DNA of 64,000 bases from JBCFAY01 sp038562375 (GCA_038562375.1 JBCFAY010000013.1:1-64000), one strand, 5' to 3'; counted from the stretch's first letter, positions 49,581-61,520 are shown. Notes: a model not told the origin generated them from the letters alone. Numbers and translations: made by a program.

Positions 49581-50915
49581 ATGAAGAGCTATGTCCCGAA
49601 CACGAGCGCACAGCGCGAGGCGATGCTGCGTGAGATCGGGCTCGAGCGGATGGATCAGCTTTTTGCCGATATCCCCGCCGGGCTCCGTCTTGGCCGCGCG
49701 CTGAACCTGCCCGCGGGCAAGAGCGAGCTTGAGGTGCGCCGGCTCTTCGCGTCGTATCGTGCCGAGACGGACGCCTCGAAGCCCATTTTCCGCGGCGCGG
49801 GCGCCTATCGCCACTACATCCCCGCGGCGGTGCCGCAATTGGCGGGCCAGACGGCGTTCTATACGGCTTACACCCCATATCAGGCGGAGATGAGCCAGGG
49901 GATGCTCCAGAGCATCTTCGAGTACCAGACGCTGATCTGCGAGCTCACCGGCATGGACGCTTCCAACGCGTCGGTATACGACGGCGCGACGGCGGCGGCG
50001 GAATCGTTGATCATGATGCGAGACGCGAAGCGCAAAAAGAAGATCCTTTACAGCGCCGGCCTAAACCCGGAGGTCAAGGCAACGCTTATTACCTACGCGC
50101 ACTTCACCAAGCTCGATCTCGTCGAGATCCCTCTGGACAAAACGGGTCTTGTCGATTGCGCGGCGCTTGAAGCGAATTCCGCGGACGCCGCGGGCTTCAT
50201 CGTCTCCAACCCGAATTTTTACGGCTGCATCGAGGATATTCCCGCGATCGCCGAGATCGTGCACGCCGCCGGCGGCCTTCTGACAGCGTATGTCAACCCG
50301 ATCTCCCTGGGCCTTATCAAGCGCCCCGGGGATTCCGGCGCGGACATCGCCATCGGCGACGGTCAGCCGCTCGGGCTTCCGCTCGGGTTCGGCGGCCCGT
50401 ACGTCGGCTTCGTGGCCACCAAGGAAAAATACACCCGCAACCTGCCCGGGCGCATTGCGGGGCAGACTGCGGATGCGGACGGCAACCGCGCGTTCGTGCT
50501 CACGCTCCAGGCGCGCGAGCAGCACATCCGCCGCGACAAGGCGGCCTCCAACATCTGTTCCAACCAGATGCTATGCGCGATCATGTCGAGCATCTATCTC
50601 GCGCTGATGGGCCCCGACGGAATCGCCGAGGTCGCGGATCAGTGCGTGCAGAAAGCGCATTATCTGGCCGAGGGAATCAGCCGCATCAAGGGTATGAGCC
50701 TAAGGTACTGTGCGCCCTTCTTCCATGAGTTCGTTGTGGACAGCGCCGTTTCCCCCGCCGCGATCGAAGCGAAGCTGCGCGAACGCGGAATCATCGGCGG
50801 GCTCGCGCTCGAGCGGTTCGATCCGAAGGATACGGGAATCCTCTATTGCGCGACCGAATGCAACACGCGCGAGGAGATCGACGCGCTGCTAAGCGCATTG
50901 GAGGTGATCGCATGA
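49581..50915 (+). CDS. gcvPA: glycine dehydrogenase (decarboxylating) subunit 1
   Basis: This 444-aa protein is the N-terminal half of the P protein, a separate gene in Firmicutes. It begins SYVPNTSAQREAMLREIG and contains RGAGAYRHYIPAAV and TAYTPYQAEMSQGMLQSIFEYQ. It pairs with GcvPB to form the PLP enzyme that decarboxylates glycine. The ATG is 4 bp after gcvH and the stop overlaps gcvPB. Confidence 0.96.
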   Translation: MKSYVPNTSAQREAMLREIGLERMDQLFADIPAGLRLGRALNLPAGKSELEVRRLFASYRAETDASKPIFRGAGAYRHYIPAAVPQLAGQTAFYTAYTPYQAEMSQGMLQSIFEYQTLICELTGMDASNASVYDGATAAAESLIMMRDAKRKKKILYSAGLNPEVKATLITYAHFTKLDLVEIPLDKTGLVDCAALEANSADAAGFIVSNPNFYGCIEDIPAIAEIVHAAGGLLTAYVNPISLGLIKRPGDSGADIAIGDGQPLGLPLGFGGPYVGFVATKEKYTRNLPGRIAGQTADADGNRAFVLTLQAREQHIRRDKAASNICSNQMLCAIMSSIYLALMGPDGIAEVADQCVQKAHYLAEGISRIKGMSLRYCAPFFHEFVVDSAVSPAAIEAKLRERGIIGGLALERFDPKDTGILYCATECNTREEIDALLSALEVIA

Positions 50916-52360
50916 CGCGCTCGGTAATGCCTTTACTGTTCGAAAAATCCCGCGAAGGGCATCGCGGCACGGATCTTCCCGCGCTGGACGTCCCAAGGAA
51001 GGACGCGCTGCTCCCCGCATCGCTTTTGGGCGAGCGGCTGCCGCTTCCGGAGCTTTCGGAGATCGACGCGGTGCGCCACTACACGAATCTTGCCCGCCGC
51101 AATTTCGGCGTGGACAACGGGTTCTATCCGCTCGGCTCCTGCACGATGAAGTACAACCCCAAGATCAACGAGGAGATCGCGACGATATTCGACGGCCTGC
51201 ATCCCTATCTGCCCGCGGATATGGCGCAGGGCGCGGTGGACATGATGCTCGACCTCGAGCGCGCGCTTTGTGAGATCACGGGCATGGATAAGTTCACGCT
51301 CCAGCCCGCGGCGGGCGCGCACGGGGAGCTGACGGGCCTTATGATGATCAAGGCCTGCCACCAGATAAAGGGCCAGCCGGAGCGCGACGTGATGATCGTC
51401 CCCGACTCGGCGCATGGAACCAACCCGGCCTCGGCGGCGCTCGCGGGCTTCAGGATCCGCGAGATCAAGAGCACGCCCGAGGGCGGCGTGGATATCGACG
51501 CGCTGCGCGCCGCGGTCGACGAGAGGACCGCGGGGCTCATGCTCACCAACCCGTCGACGCTCGGCCTGTTCGAGACCAATATCGCAGAGATCGCCGACAT
51601 CATCCATAAGGCGGGCGGCTTGCTCTATTACGACGGCGCCAACCTCAACGCGATCATGGGCATCGTCCGTCCCGGCGACATGGGCTTCGACGTGATGCAC
51701 ATCAACCTTCACAAGACGTTTTCCACCCCGCACGGCGGCGGCGGCCCCGGCGCGGGCCCCGTGGGCGTGAAAAAGGAGCTGATTCCCTACCTGCCGGTCC
51801 CGGTCGTGATGCCGGGCGAGGACGGAAAGGCGCGCCTTGATTACGACCGACCGCTCTCCATCGGCAGGATGAAGAGCTTCTACGGCAACTATAGCGTCTT
51901 GGCCAGGGCGTACGCCTATATCTATTCCCTGGGCGCGGAAGGACTCAAGGAGGCCAGCGAGAACGCGGTGCTCAACGCCAATTACATCCAGCATCGGCTC
52001 AAGGACACCTATGAGCTTGCGCACGATCGCATCTGCATGCACGAATGCGTGTTTACGCCGGGCGAACTGCTCGAATACGGCGTGCACACGATGGACATCG
52101 CGAAAGCTTTGATCGACCGCGGCTATCATCCGCCGACGATCTACTTCCCGCTGATCGTCAAGGAAGCCATGATGATCGAGCCGACGGAGACCGAGAGCCG
52201 CGAAACGCTCGACGCGTTCGTGGAAGCGATGATCGATATCGCGCGCGTCGCCAAGGAGAACCCCGAGGCGCTGCACCAGGCCCCGGTGACCACGCCGGTC
52301 GGCAGGCCCGACGACGTGGCCGCCGCCCGCAGCCCGATCATCCGCTACCAGCGGCCGTAA
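50912..52360 (+). CDS. gcvPB: glycine dehydrogenase (decarboxylating) subunit 2
   Basis: The 482-aa C-terminal half of P protein carries the PLP lysine in HINLHKTFSTPHGGGGPG. GFYPLGSCTMKYNPKINE is the family signature. The ATG overlaps the TGA of gcvPA (ATGA), ensuring equal production. A strong terminator follows. Confidence 0.96.
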   Translation: MTRSVMPLLFEKSREGHRGTDLPALDVPRKDALLPASLLGERLPLPELSEIDAVRHYTNLARRNFGVDNGFYPLGSCTMKYNPKINEEIATIFDGLHPYLPADMAQGAVDMMLDLERALCEITGMDKFTLQPAAGAHGELTGLMMIKACHQIKGQPERDVMIVPDSAHGTNPASAALAGFRIREIKSTPEGGVDIDALRAAVDERTAGLMLTNPSTLGLFETNIAEIADIIHKAGGLLYYDGANLNAIMGIVRPGDMGFDVMHINLHKTFSTPHGGGGPGAGPVGVKKELIPYLPVPVVMPGEDGKARLDYDRPLSIGRMKSFYGNYSVLARAYAYIYSLGAEGLKEASENAVLNANYIQHRLKDTYELAHDRICMHECVFTPGELLEYGVHTMDIAKALIDRGYHPPTIYFPLIVKEAMMIEPTETESRETLDAFVEAMIDIARVAKENPEALHQAPVTTPVGRPDDVAAARSPIIRYQRP

Positions 52361-52386
52361 ACCCGATAAAATCCGATGCACAGCAC

Positions 52387-52420
52387 AAAGGGATGCCATT
52401 TTCAAACGGCATCCCTTTTT
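52387..52420 (+). terminator. gcv operon terminator
   Basis: AAAGGGATGCC/GGCATCCCTTT hairpin followed by a T-run. Confidence 0.9.
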
Positions 52421-52528
52421 CGTATCCTCTGGAAATTGACGGCATACGCCCGCCCCGCTCTTGGCGGCCCCGCCGTTTACAATCCCGTTTCCGTGGGGAT
52501 AACCGGGATTGCGCCGGGAGCGATCTGT

Positions 52529-53323
52529 TTACAGATAAAGCTTCCGGATCAAAAAGGCTACCAGGCGGTCGGGTATAAAACGCTTCGCGCCGCGCATCGC
52601 CTTATAGAGCAGGCCCGCTGCGACGCGTATGGGCGGGTTCTTGCGCTTTGCGGCGCGCACGATCACGTTTGCGACGACTTCGGCAGGCATGCCGTTGTGC
52701 TCGCAGCGCTCCATCAGGCGCAGCGCCCTCTCGAAGCGCTCGCGGTATCCCTCGGAGACGTGCCCGATGGGCGCCCGGCTTGCCGTGAAGCCGGTCTTGG
52801 TGTCGCCCGGCTCGACCAGGACCACGCGTACTTTGAACGGGCGAAGCTCCTCGCGCAGGCACTCGCTCAGGCACTCGACGGCGTATTTGGAGGCCGAATA
52901 GGCGCTCTGGAACGGCAGGGGCAAAAAGCCCGCGGCGGAGCTGATGTTTATGATGATCCCGCGGCTTTTTTCCAGCGCGGGTATCGCCGCGCGCAGCACG
53001 CGATGGACGCCGAGCACGTTGGTGTCGAGCTGGCTCAAAAGCTCATGGGTCTGTGTGTCGGCGATGGGGCCGGCGATGCCCATGGCGGCGTTGTTGACCA
53101 GGACATCCAGCCTGCCCTCGGCGCGAAGCACCTCCTCGACGGCGCGGCGGACGGAATCCTCGTCGCGCACGTCCATCTCGAGCATCGCGATGCCGGAGCG
53201 GTTCTCGTTACCCGGATGTCTCGAGGTACCGTAGACCTTTGCTCCTTCGCGAGCGAACGCGCGCGCCGTAGCCGCGCCAATACCGCTGGAAGCGCCGGTG
53301 ATCAGAACGACTTTATTCCTCAA
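52529..53323 (-). CDS. short-chain dehydrogenase, 3-ketosphinganine-reductase-like
   Basis: The 264-aa SDR has the cofactor motif TGASSGIGAATARAFA and the catalytic SSAAGFLPLPFQSAYSASK with Ser-Tyr-Lys intact. The Arg at the end of strand 2 (TSRH) points to NADPH. The long C-terminal extension with a hydrophobic, basic tail resembles membrane-associated SDRs such as KDSR. It is divergent from a serine-palmitoyltransferase-like gene, 84 bp away, suggesting a joint lipid pathway; this is inference. Confidence 0.75.
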   Translation of the reverse strand: MRNKVVLITGASSGIGAATARAFAREGAKVYGTSRHPGNENRSGIAMLEMDVRDEDSVRRAVEEVLRAEGRLDVLVNNAAMGIAGPIADTQTHELLSQLDTNVLGVHRVLRAAIPALEKSRGIIINISSAAGFLPLPFQSAYSASKYAVECLSECLREELRPFKVRVVLVEPGDTKTGFTASRAPIGHVSEGYRERFERALRLMERCEHNGMPAEVVANVIVRAAKRKNPPIRVAAGLLYKAMRGAKRFIPDRLVAFLIRKLYL

Positions 53324-53324
53324 T

Positions 53325-53353
53325 TTGCTTTCTCCTCTGTTTCATCGTATAAT
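53325..53353 (+). promoter_or_regulatory. promoter of SPT-like gene
   Basis: TTGCTT (53325-53330), 17-bp spacer, TATAAT (53348-53353), starting right at the divergent SDR gene's start codon. Confidence 0.6.
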
Positions 53354-53407
53354 AAAAAAACAAGTGCAATCATCTATATATCATACCACCCGAGAGAGAG
53401 GTTTCCA

Positions 53408-54583
53408 ATGGACATATTTGAAAAATGCTTCCGGTATGACGAGCCGCAGGTTGCGATGCAAAGCGGGCTGTATCCGTACTTCCACGCGCTTGAGAGCGCC
53501 CAGGACGCCGAGGTGATCATGAACGGCAGGAACGTCATCATGCTCGGATCCAACAATTATCTCGGTCTGGTCAACGATCCTAGGCTCAAGAAAGCCGCGA
53601 TCGACGCGATAGAAAAATATGGCACGGGCTGTTCCGGCTCGCGCTTTTTAAACGGAACGCTGGTGCTGCACGAGCGGCTCGAACGCGAGTTCGCGGAGTT
53701 TTTCCATAAGGACGAGGCGCTTTCCTTTTCCACGGGTTTTCAGACCAACCTTGGAACGGTCACCGCGATCGTGAACCTCCATGATTATATCCTCAACGAT
53801 TCGGAAAACCACGCGAGCATCGTGGACGCGACGCATCTGAGCTACTGTAAAAAGGCGCTCAAGTACGCGCATTCGGATATGGAGGAGCTTGAAAACCGCC
53901 TGACGCGCATCCCCGAGGATGCGGGCAAGCTCATCATAACCGACGGCGTGTTCTCCATGTCCGGAGAGATCGCCAAACTCCCCGAGATCGTGCGCCTCGC
54001 GAAAAAGTACGGCGCGCGCGTGATGGTGGACGACGCGCACGGCGCGGGCATGATCGGCGAGGGCGGCCGCGGCACGGCGTCGTACTTCGGCCTCGAGGAC
54101 GAGGTCGACATCATCATGACAACCTTCTCCAAATCCTTCGGTTCGCTCGGCGGCGTGATCGCGGCGAGCTCGCCGGTAATCAACTACATCAAGCACCGTT
54201 CGCGCCCCTTCATATTCAGCGCGTCGATTCCGCCCGCGAGCGCGGCGGCGGCGCTGGAGGCGCTCCATGTGATAAGGAGCGAGCCGGAGCGCAAGGAGCA
54301 TCTTCTCGAGGTCGCCAATTATATGCGTCAAAAGCTCAAGGAGCTCGGCGTTCCCATGCTTCCGGGTGAGACGGCGATCATCCCCGTTCTTACCTACGCG
54401 CAGACGAGGACGTTCATCGCCACGAAGATGCTCTTCGAGCGCGGCGTATACGTCAACCCCGTCATATCCCCGGCCGTGCCCGAGGGCGAGTGCCTGCTGC
54501 GCACGAGCTATACGGCGACGCATACCAAGGAGCAGATGGACCGCGCCGCGGCCATTTTCGGGGAAGTGCTGCACCAGATTTAG
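53408..54583 (+). CDS. alpha-oxoamine synthase, serine palmitoyltransferase-like
   Basis: The 391-aa PLP enzyme condenses an amino acid with an acyl-CoA. The PLP lysine is in TTFSKSFGSLGG and the pyridine-binding aspartate in MVDDAHGAGMIG. YPYFHALESAQDAEVIMNGRNVIMLGSNNYLGL and KYGTGCSGSRFLNGTL resemble bacterial serine palmitoyltransferases more than BioF or Kbl. ATG 53408 follows GAGAGAGG; the longer frame upstream is only the reverse of the SDR gene. Alternatives: glycine C-acetyltransferase or 8-amino-7-oxononanoate synthase. Confidence 0.75.
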   Translation: MDIFEKCFRYDEPQVAMQSGLYPYFHALESAQDAEVIMNGRNVIMLGSNNYLGLVNDPRLKKAAIDAIEKYGTGCSGSRFLNGTLVLHERLEREFAEFFHKDEALSFSTGFQTNLGTVTAIVNLHDYILNDSENHASIVDATHLSYCKKALKYAHSDMEELENRLTRIPEDAGKLIITDGVFSMSGEIAKLPEIVRLAKKYGARVMVDDAHGAGMIGEGGRGTASYFGLEDEVDIIMTTFSKSFGSLGGVIAASSPVINYIKHRSRPFIFSASIPPASAAAALEALHVIRSEPERKEHLLEVANYMRQKLKELGVPMLPGETAIIPVLTYAQTRTFIATKMLFERGVYVNPVISPAVPEGECLLRTSYTATHTKEQMDRAAAIFGEVLHQI

Positions 54584-54606
54584 GCGGCGATTGCATCGGA
54601 GAATGA

Positions 54607-54650
54607 AATCCGGGTTCCGCGCGCTGGGCCGCGCGAATCCGGATTCTTTA
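54607..54650 (+). terminator. terminator of SPT-like gene
   Basis: AATCCGG...CGCGCG / CGCGCG...CCGGATT hairpin with a minor mismatch, then CTTTATTTG. Confidence 0.75.
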
Positions 54651-54677
54651 TTTGATTTGGATTAGCAAAGAAAATTC

Positions 54678-54706
54678 TTGTGTTTTTGCGCGCGGTTCTT
54701 TATAAT
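54678..54706 (+). promoter_or_regulatory. promoter of the polyamine operon
   Basis: TTGTGT (54678-54683), 17-bp spacer, TATAAT (54701-54706). Confidence 0.65.
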
Positions 54707-54712
54707 GCAATA

Positions 54713-55164
54713 GTATGCCAAAGGGTAAAGGTAAGGAAACCGCGTGGATTCGGCTCACTTGACCTTAAGGCCCGGAGGGAGAACGCAGCTTTTTAGCAAA
54801 GGATATTTGACCATCCGCCCAAAGCGGATAAAGGCCATTCGGACAGCCGGGTCAAAGGCCGGGACTGGCAACTTTGTTGCCTTATTGGTTGAGCTAAGCG
54901 CTCAAATTTTATAAGTTGGCTACTTCATAGCCGTGTGCGGCGCCGCACATCACGCTTGTGAAACAATCAATAAGAGTAGTAAAAGTAGTTCCTTGCTATA
55001 TAGACTCTGACCTCTGATGCGCCAAATGCCCCCTTGCCGGGTTACCGGCGGCATAACCGCAAAGGATCGTATTGGATTGAAACGCTCAAGCTAAGGATGT
55101 GCACGCGCATATTCTGGCGGGGCGTTTTTTTACGCCGCGAATTCTCGAATCGGAGGCGCGCTTT
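54713..55164 (+). other. long hairpin-rich leader of speD
   Basis: About 450 nt lie between the promoter and the speD start. Visible stems: ATCCGC/GCGGAT near 54812-54829, GGCAAC/GTTGCC near 54868-54882, TTGAGC/GCTCAA, GGCTA/TAGCC, a perfect palindrome GTGCGGCGCCGCAC near 54936-54949, and GCCGG/CCGGC. It matches none of the riboswitch consensus motifs I know. A 15-codon frame (54715-54762) starts two or three bases after the predicted transcript start. Confidence 0.5.
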
Positions 55165-55932
55165 ATGGAAACCAAGCTCAAGCTCTACGGGTTCAACAAC
55201 CTGACAAAATCCCTAAGCTTTAATATCTTCGACGTCTGCTACGCCAAGAGCGCGCGGGAGCAGCTTGACTATATCGCCTATATCGACGAGCAGTACAACT
55301 CCGACCGCCTCACGGGCATACTCGAGCGCGTGACGGAGATGATCAGCGCGCAGGTCTTGAGCATCTCCAAGCAGGACTACGACCCGCAGGGCGCGAGCGT
55401 GACGTTTTTGATCGCGGAGGAGCCGATGTCGCGCCTTCGCACCCGGGGCGATACGGTGGTCGCGCACCTGGACAAGAGCCACGTGACCGTGCACACCTAC
55501 CCCGAATACCATCCCGAGACCTCGATCGCGACCTTCCGCGTGGACATCGACGTGGCAACCTGCGGCGAGATCACGCCGCTCCGTACGCTCGACTTCCTGA
55601 TCGGGAGCTTCGATTCGGATATCATCACCATGGACTACCGCGTGCGCGGCTTCACCAGGGACATGAACGGCCGCAAGGTGTTCAACGATCTGGACGTGAC
55701 GTCGATCCAGCGCTTCATCGCCGCGCCCACGCTCGAACGCTACGACGCGGTCGACATCAACGTCTATCAGGCCAACCTCTTTCACACGCGGATGCTGCTC
55801 AAGGAGCTTGACCTGCAGAACTACCTGTTCAACCGGGACGTGCACGAGATCCCGCCGCGCGAGCGGCTCGAGATCACCTCCAACCTTCGGAAGGAGATGA
55901 TCGATATCTTCTCCGGCACGAACGTCTACTAA
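55165..55932 (+). CDS. speD: S-adenosylmethionine decarboxylase proenzyme (E. coli type)
   Basis: At 255 aa, this is the long bacterial class 1 form. Self-cleavage at the Lys-Ser bond in LDKSHVTVHTYPE would create the pyruvoyl group. It supplies the aminopropyl donor (decarboxylated SAM) for SpeE. GGAGG precedes ATG 55165. It is the first gene after a long structured leader and heads a six-gene polyamine operon. Confidence 0.95.
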   Translation: METKLKLYGFNNLTKSLSFNIFDVCYAKSAREQLDYIAYIDEQYNSDRLTGILERVTEMISAQVLSISKQDYDPQGASVTFLIAEEPMSRLRTRGDTVVAHLDKSHVTVHTYPEYHPETSIATFRVDIDVATCGEITPLRTLDFLIGSFDSDIITMDYRVRGFTRDMNGRKVFNDLDVTSIQRFIAAPTLERYDAVDINVYQANLFHTRMLLKELDLQNYLFNRDVHEIPPRERLEITSNLRKEMIDIFSGTNVY

Positions 55933-55947
55933 AGGGGGGGACAAGCG

Positions 55948-57390
55948 ATGCTCGATCAGAACCGCGCGCCGCTTTTGGAGGCGCTCAACAGCTTTAAGGC
56001 CGCGCGCGTCGTTCCCTTCGATGTGCCCGGACACAAGCACGGCCGCGGCAACCCCGAACTGACCGCGTTTCTCGGGCGCGCTTGCCTGGAGGCGGACGTA
56101 AACTCCATGAAGCCGCTCGACAACCTCTGCCATCCGGTGTCTGTGATCCGGGAGGCCGAGGAGCTCGCCGCCGAGGCGTTCGGCGCGGGAACCGCGTTTT
56201 TCATGGTCAACGGCACGACCTCGGCGGTGCAGAATATGATCCTGAGCGTCTGCAAGCGCGGCGATAAGATCATACTGCCCCGCAACGTCCACAGAAGCGC
56301 GATCAACGCCTTGGTGCTCTCGGGCGCGGTGCCGGTGTACGTCAACCCGCAGACGCACGGGCGGCTGTCGATTGCCCTGGGCATGTCGATGGAGGATGTG
56401 CGCGCGGCCATACGAAACAATCCCGACGCGAAGGCCGTGTTCGTCAACAACCCGACGTATTACGGCGTATGCTCGGATTTAGCGGAGATCGTATCGCTCG
56501 CGCACTCCTATGGAATGGCCGCGCTCGTCGATGAGGCGCACGGCACGCACTTCTACTTCGGAGAGGGGATGCCGACAAATGCGATGGCCGCCGGTGCGGA
56601 CATGGCGAGCGTGAGTATGCACAAGTCCGGCGGCTCGCTCACGCAGAGCTCGCTTTTGCTTACGGGTCCCGCAGTCAACGCCGGGCACGTAAGGCAGATC
56701 ATCAACCTCACGCAGACCACGAGCGGCTCGTATCTTCTGCTCTCGAGCCTCGACATCTCGCGCAAGAACCTGGCGCTTAGGGGGCGGGAAATCTTTCGGA
56801 GGGTGAGCGCGCTCGCGCAATACGCGCGGGAGGAAATCGCCTGCATCGGCGATTATTACGCGTATTCCCGCGAGATTCAAAACGGGGACTCGATTTTTGA
56901 CTTCGATCCCACGAAGCTCAGCGTCAACACGCTCGAGACCGGCCTCGCGGGGATCGAGGTCTACGACATCCTGCGAGACGAGTACGACATCCAGATCGAG
57001 TTCGGCGACGCCGCGAACATCCTCGCCTACATTTCGGTGGGCGACCGGGAACGGGATATCGAACGGCTGGTGAGCGCGCTCTCGGAGATCCGCCGCCGCT
57101 ATAAGCGCGATAAGAGCGGCCTGATGCGGCTTGAGTACATCGACCCCGATGTCGTCTTGCCGCCGCAGGAGGCGTTCTACGCACAAAAAGTCGCCCTGCC
57201 GGTCGGGCAGACCGTAGGGCGCGTGTGCGCCGAGTGCGTGATGTGCTACCCGCCGGGAATTCCGATCCTCTCGCCCGGCGAGCGGGTGACAAAGGATATC
57301 GTCGACTATATCCGCTATATGAAGCAAAAAGGCGCGTCGCTCACGGGACCGGAGGATCTTTCGATCGAGCGCCTGAACGTCCTGGCCTGA
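55948..57390 (+). CDS. speA: arginine/lysine/ornithine decarboxylase family (probable arginine decarboxylase)
   Basis: The 480-aa fold-I PLP decarboxylase starts with VVPFDVPGHKHGRGNPEL and has the PLP lysine in ASVSMHKSGGSLTQSS. The shorter C-terminus fits biosynthetic arginine decarboxylases of Firmicutes. The agmatinase gene downstream supports arginine as substrate (agmatine to putrescine). It follows speD by 15 bp. Confidence 0.88.
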   Translation: MLDQNRAPLLEALNSFKAARVVPFDVPGHKHGRGNPELTAFLGRACLEADVNSMKPLDNLCHPVSVIREAEELAAEAFGAGTAFFMVNGTTSAVQNMILSVCKRGDKIILPRNVHRSAINALVLSGAVPVYVNPQTHGRLSIALGMSMEDVRAAIRNNPDAKAVFVNNPTYYGVCSDLAEIVSLAHSYGMAALVDEAHGTHFYFGEGMPTNAMAAGADMASVSMHKSGGSLTQSSLLLTGPAVNAGHVRQIINLTQTTSGSYLLLSSLDISRKNLALRGREIFRRVSALAQYAREEIACIGDYYAYSREIQNGDSIFDFDPTKLSVNTLETGLAGIEVYDILRDEYDIQIEFGDAANILAYISVGDRERDIERLVSALSEIRRRYKRDKSGLMRLEYIDPDVVLPPQEAFYAQKVALPVGQTVGRVCAECVMCYPPGIPILSPGERVTKDIVDYIRYMKQKGASLTGPEDLSIERLNVLA

Positions 57391-57408
57391 CCTGAAGGGA
57401 GGCAGAAC

Positions 57409-58287
57409 ATGAATCTCGTATTCACCGAAAAGCATACCAAGCACGTCGGCCTTTCGATCGACGTCGACCGCCAGATCGTGAGCCTGAAGAGCGATTTTCA
57501 GCGCATCGACGTGTTCGAGTCGTTCGAATTCGGGCGCATCCTGACGCTCGACGGCTTTCTGATGCTCACCGAAAAGGACGAGTTCATCTACCATGAGATG
57601 ATCGTGCATGTGCCGCTCGCGGTACATCCGGAGCCCCGGAACATACTCGTGATCGGCGGCGGCGACGGAGGAGCGGTGCGCGAGCTCTGCCGCTACGATG
57701 CGGTAGAGCATATCGATCTTGTCGAGATCGACCGGGACGTGGTGGAGGTTTGCAAGGAATACCTGCCCGGCGTCGCGTGTTCGCTCACGGATCCGCGGGT
57801 CAAGATCCACTACGAGGACGGGCTGCGCTTCGTGCGCGGCTGCGCCGGAATGTACGACGTCGTGATCGTCGATTCCACCGATCCGTTCGGGCCGGGAGAA
57901 GGCTTATTCACCAAGGAGTTTTACGGCAACTGCTACAAGGCGTTACGCGAGGACGGGATCCTCGTCAACCAGCACGAAAACCCGTTCTATCCCGACGACG
58001 CGTTTGCCGTGCGCCAGATCCACAAACGGATCGTGCGCAGCTTCCCGCTCAGCCGCCTCTATCAGGCGCACATCCCGACCTATCCGTCGGGGCACTGGCT
58101 GTTCGGGTTTTCGTCCAAGCGGTACCATCCGGTGCAGCACCTCGACGCGAAGCGCTGGAACGGCTACAAGCTCGCGACGCGCTATTACAACACCAACCTC
58201 CACCGGGCGGCGTTCGCGCTGCCCACCTATGTGGAGGACCTCATCAAGGACGTGGAGGACGAAAATGCGGACCTTTCTAGGCTGTAA
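57409..58287 (+). CDS. speE: spermidine synthase
   Basis: The 292-aa aminopropyltransferase makes spermidine from putrescine and decarboxylated SAM. Motifs: VIGGGDGGAVRELCRY (donor binding), LVEIDRDVVEVCK and VDSTDPFGPGEGLFTKEFY (catalytic aspartate). It overlaps agmatinase by 23 bp. Confidence 0.96.
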   Translation: MNLVFTEKHTKHVGLSIDVDRQIVSLKSDFQRIDVFESFEFGRILTLDGFLMLTEKDEFIYHEMIVHVPLAVHPEPRNILVIGGGDGGAVRELCRYDAVEHIDLVEIDRDVVEVCKEYLPGVACSLTDPRVKIHYEDGLRFVRGCAGMYDVVIVDSTDPFGPGEGLFTKEFYGNCYKALREDGILVNQHENPFYPDDAFAVRQIHKRIVRSFPLSRLYQAHIPTYPSGHWLFGFSSKRYHPVQHLDAKRWNGYKLATRYYNTNLHRAAFALPTYVEDLIKDVEDENADLSRL

Positions 58288-59128
58288 CGCGGATTTTGAG
58301 AGCGCAAGCATCGTGCTCTTCGGCGCGCCGTTTGATTCGACCACGAGCTACCGCCCCGGCGCGCGCTTCGCGCCCGATGCGATGCGCTCGAATTCCTTCG
58401 GGTTTGAAACCTACAGCCCGCGGCAAGGGGCCGATCTTTTGGACTGCTCCGTACAGGACGGGGACGATCTTGAGCTTTGCTTCGGGGACACGGCGGGAGC
58501 GCTCGCCGATATCGAGGCGTACGCGGCGGGGATATTGGGCGCCGGAAAGCTGCCGTTTCTGATCGGCGGCGAGCACCTCGTCTCGCTCGGCGCGATACGG
58601 GCGGCCGCAAAGAGGCATCCCGACCTGCATATCCTGCATTTTGACGCGCACGCCGATCTTCGGGAGGAATATCTCGGCGCCGCGCTTTCCCACGCCGCGG
58701 TGATGAGGAGGGCGTGGGAACTCCTGGGCGATGGACGCATCCACCAGTTCGGCATCCGCTCGGGTACGCGTGAGGAGTTTGAGTGGGCGGGGGCGCATGT
58801 CGATATGTCCCCGTTTGATCTCAGCGGCCTTGATGAGACGCTTGAAAACCTTCGCGATTGCCCGGTGTACCTGACGGTTGATCTCGACGTGCTCGATCCG
58901 TCGGTATTCCCGGGTACCGGCACGCCGGAGCCCGGCGGCGTCGGGTATCTGGAGCTGGAGAGGGCGCTCCTTCGGGCGTGCAAGCTGAACATCGTCGGAG
59001 CGGACATGGTCGAGCTTAGCCCCGTGTACGATCAAAGCGGGGCGTCCACGGCCGTCGCCTGCAAGCTCTTAAGGGAACTCTTGATCGCGCTTAGCGCGGG
59101 CCGGGCGAAGCCGGCCGATCATCGATAA
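58265..59128 (+). CDS. speB: agmatinase
   Basis: The 287-aa ureohydrolase converts agmatine to putrescine and urea. Manganese ligands are visible in GGEHLVSLG, HFDAHADLREEY and TVDLDVLDPS, and PGTGTPEPGG is typical of the family. It sits between speE and the carboxynorspermidine genes, connecting arginine decarboxylase to both spermidine routes. Confidence 0.93.
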   Translation: MRTFLGCNADFESASIVLFGAPFDSTTSYRPGARFAPDAMRSNSFGFETYSPRQGADLLDCSVQDGDDLELCFGDTAGALADIEAYAAGILGAGKLPFLIGGEHLVSLGAIRAAAKRHPDLHILHFDAHADLREEYLGAALSHAAVMRRAWELLGDGRIHQFGIRSGTREEFEWAGAHVDMSPFDLSGLDETLENLRDCPVYLTVDLDVLDPSVFPGTGTPEPGGVGYLELERALLRACKLNIVGADMVELSPVYDQSGASTAVACKLLRELLIALSAGRAKPADHR

Positions 59129-59144
59129 TGAGGAGGAACGAGTT

Positions 59145-61474
<2,330 letters not shown>

Positions 61475-61491
61475 GCGGGGTATGCCGGACA

Positions 61492-61520
61492 TTGCTCTTT
61501 TTATGAAAGCCTGATAAAAT
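61492..61520 (+). promoter_or_regulatory. promoter of the RpiR gene
   Basis: TTGCTC (61492-61497), 17-bp spacer, TAAAAT (61515-61520). Confidence 0.55.

Noticed and set aside
52376..53407. Upstream extension of the SPT-like protein
   Set aside because: The continuous frame is the reverse strand of the SDR gene; the promoter at 53325 and the family start both place translation at 53408.
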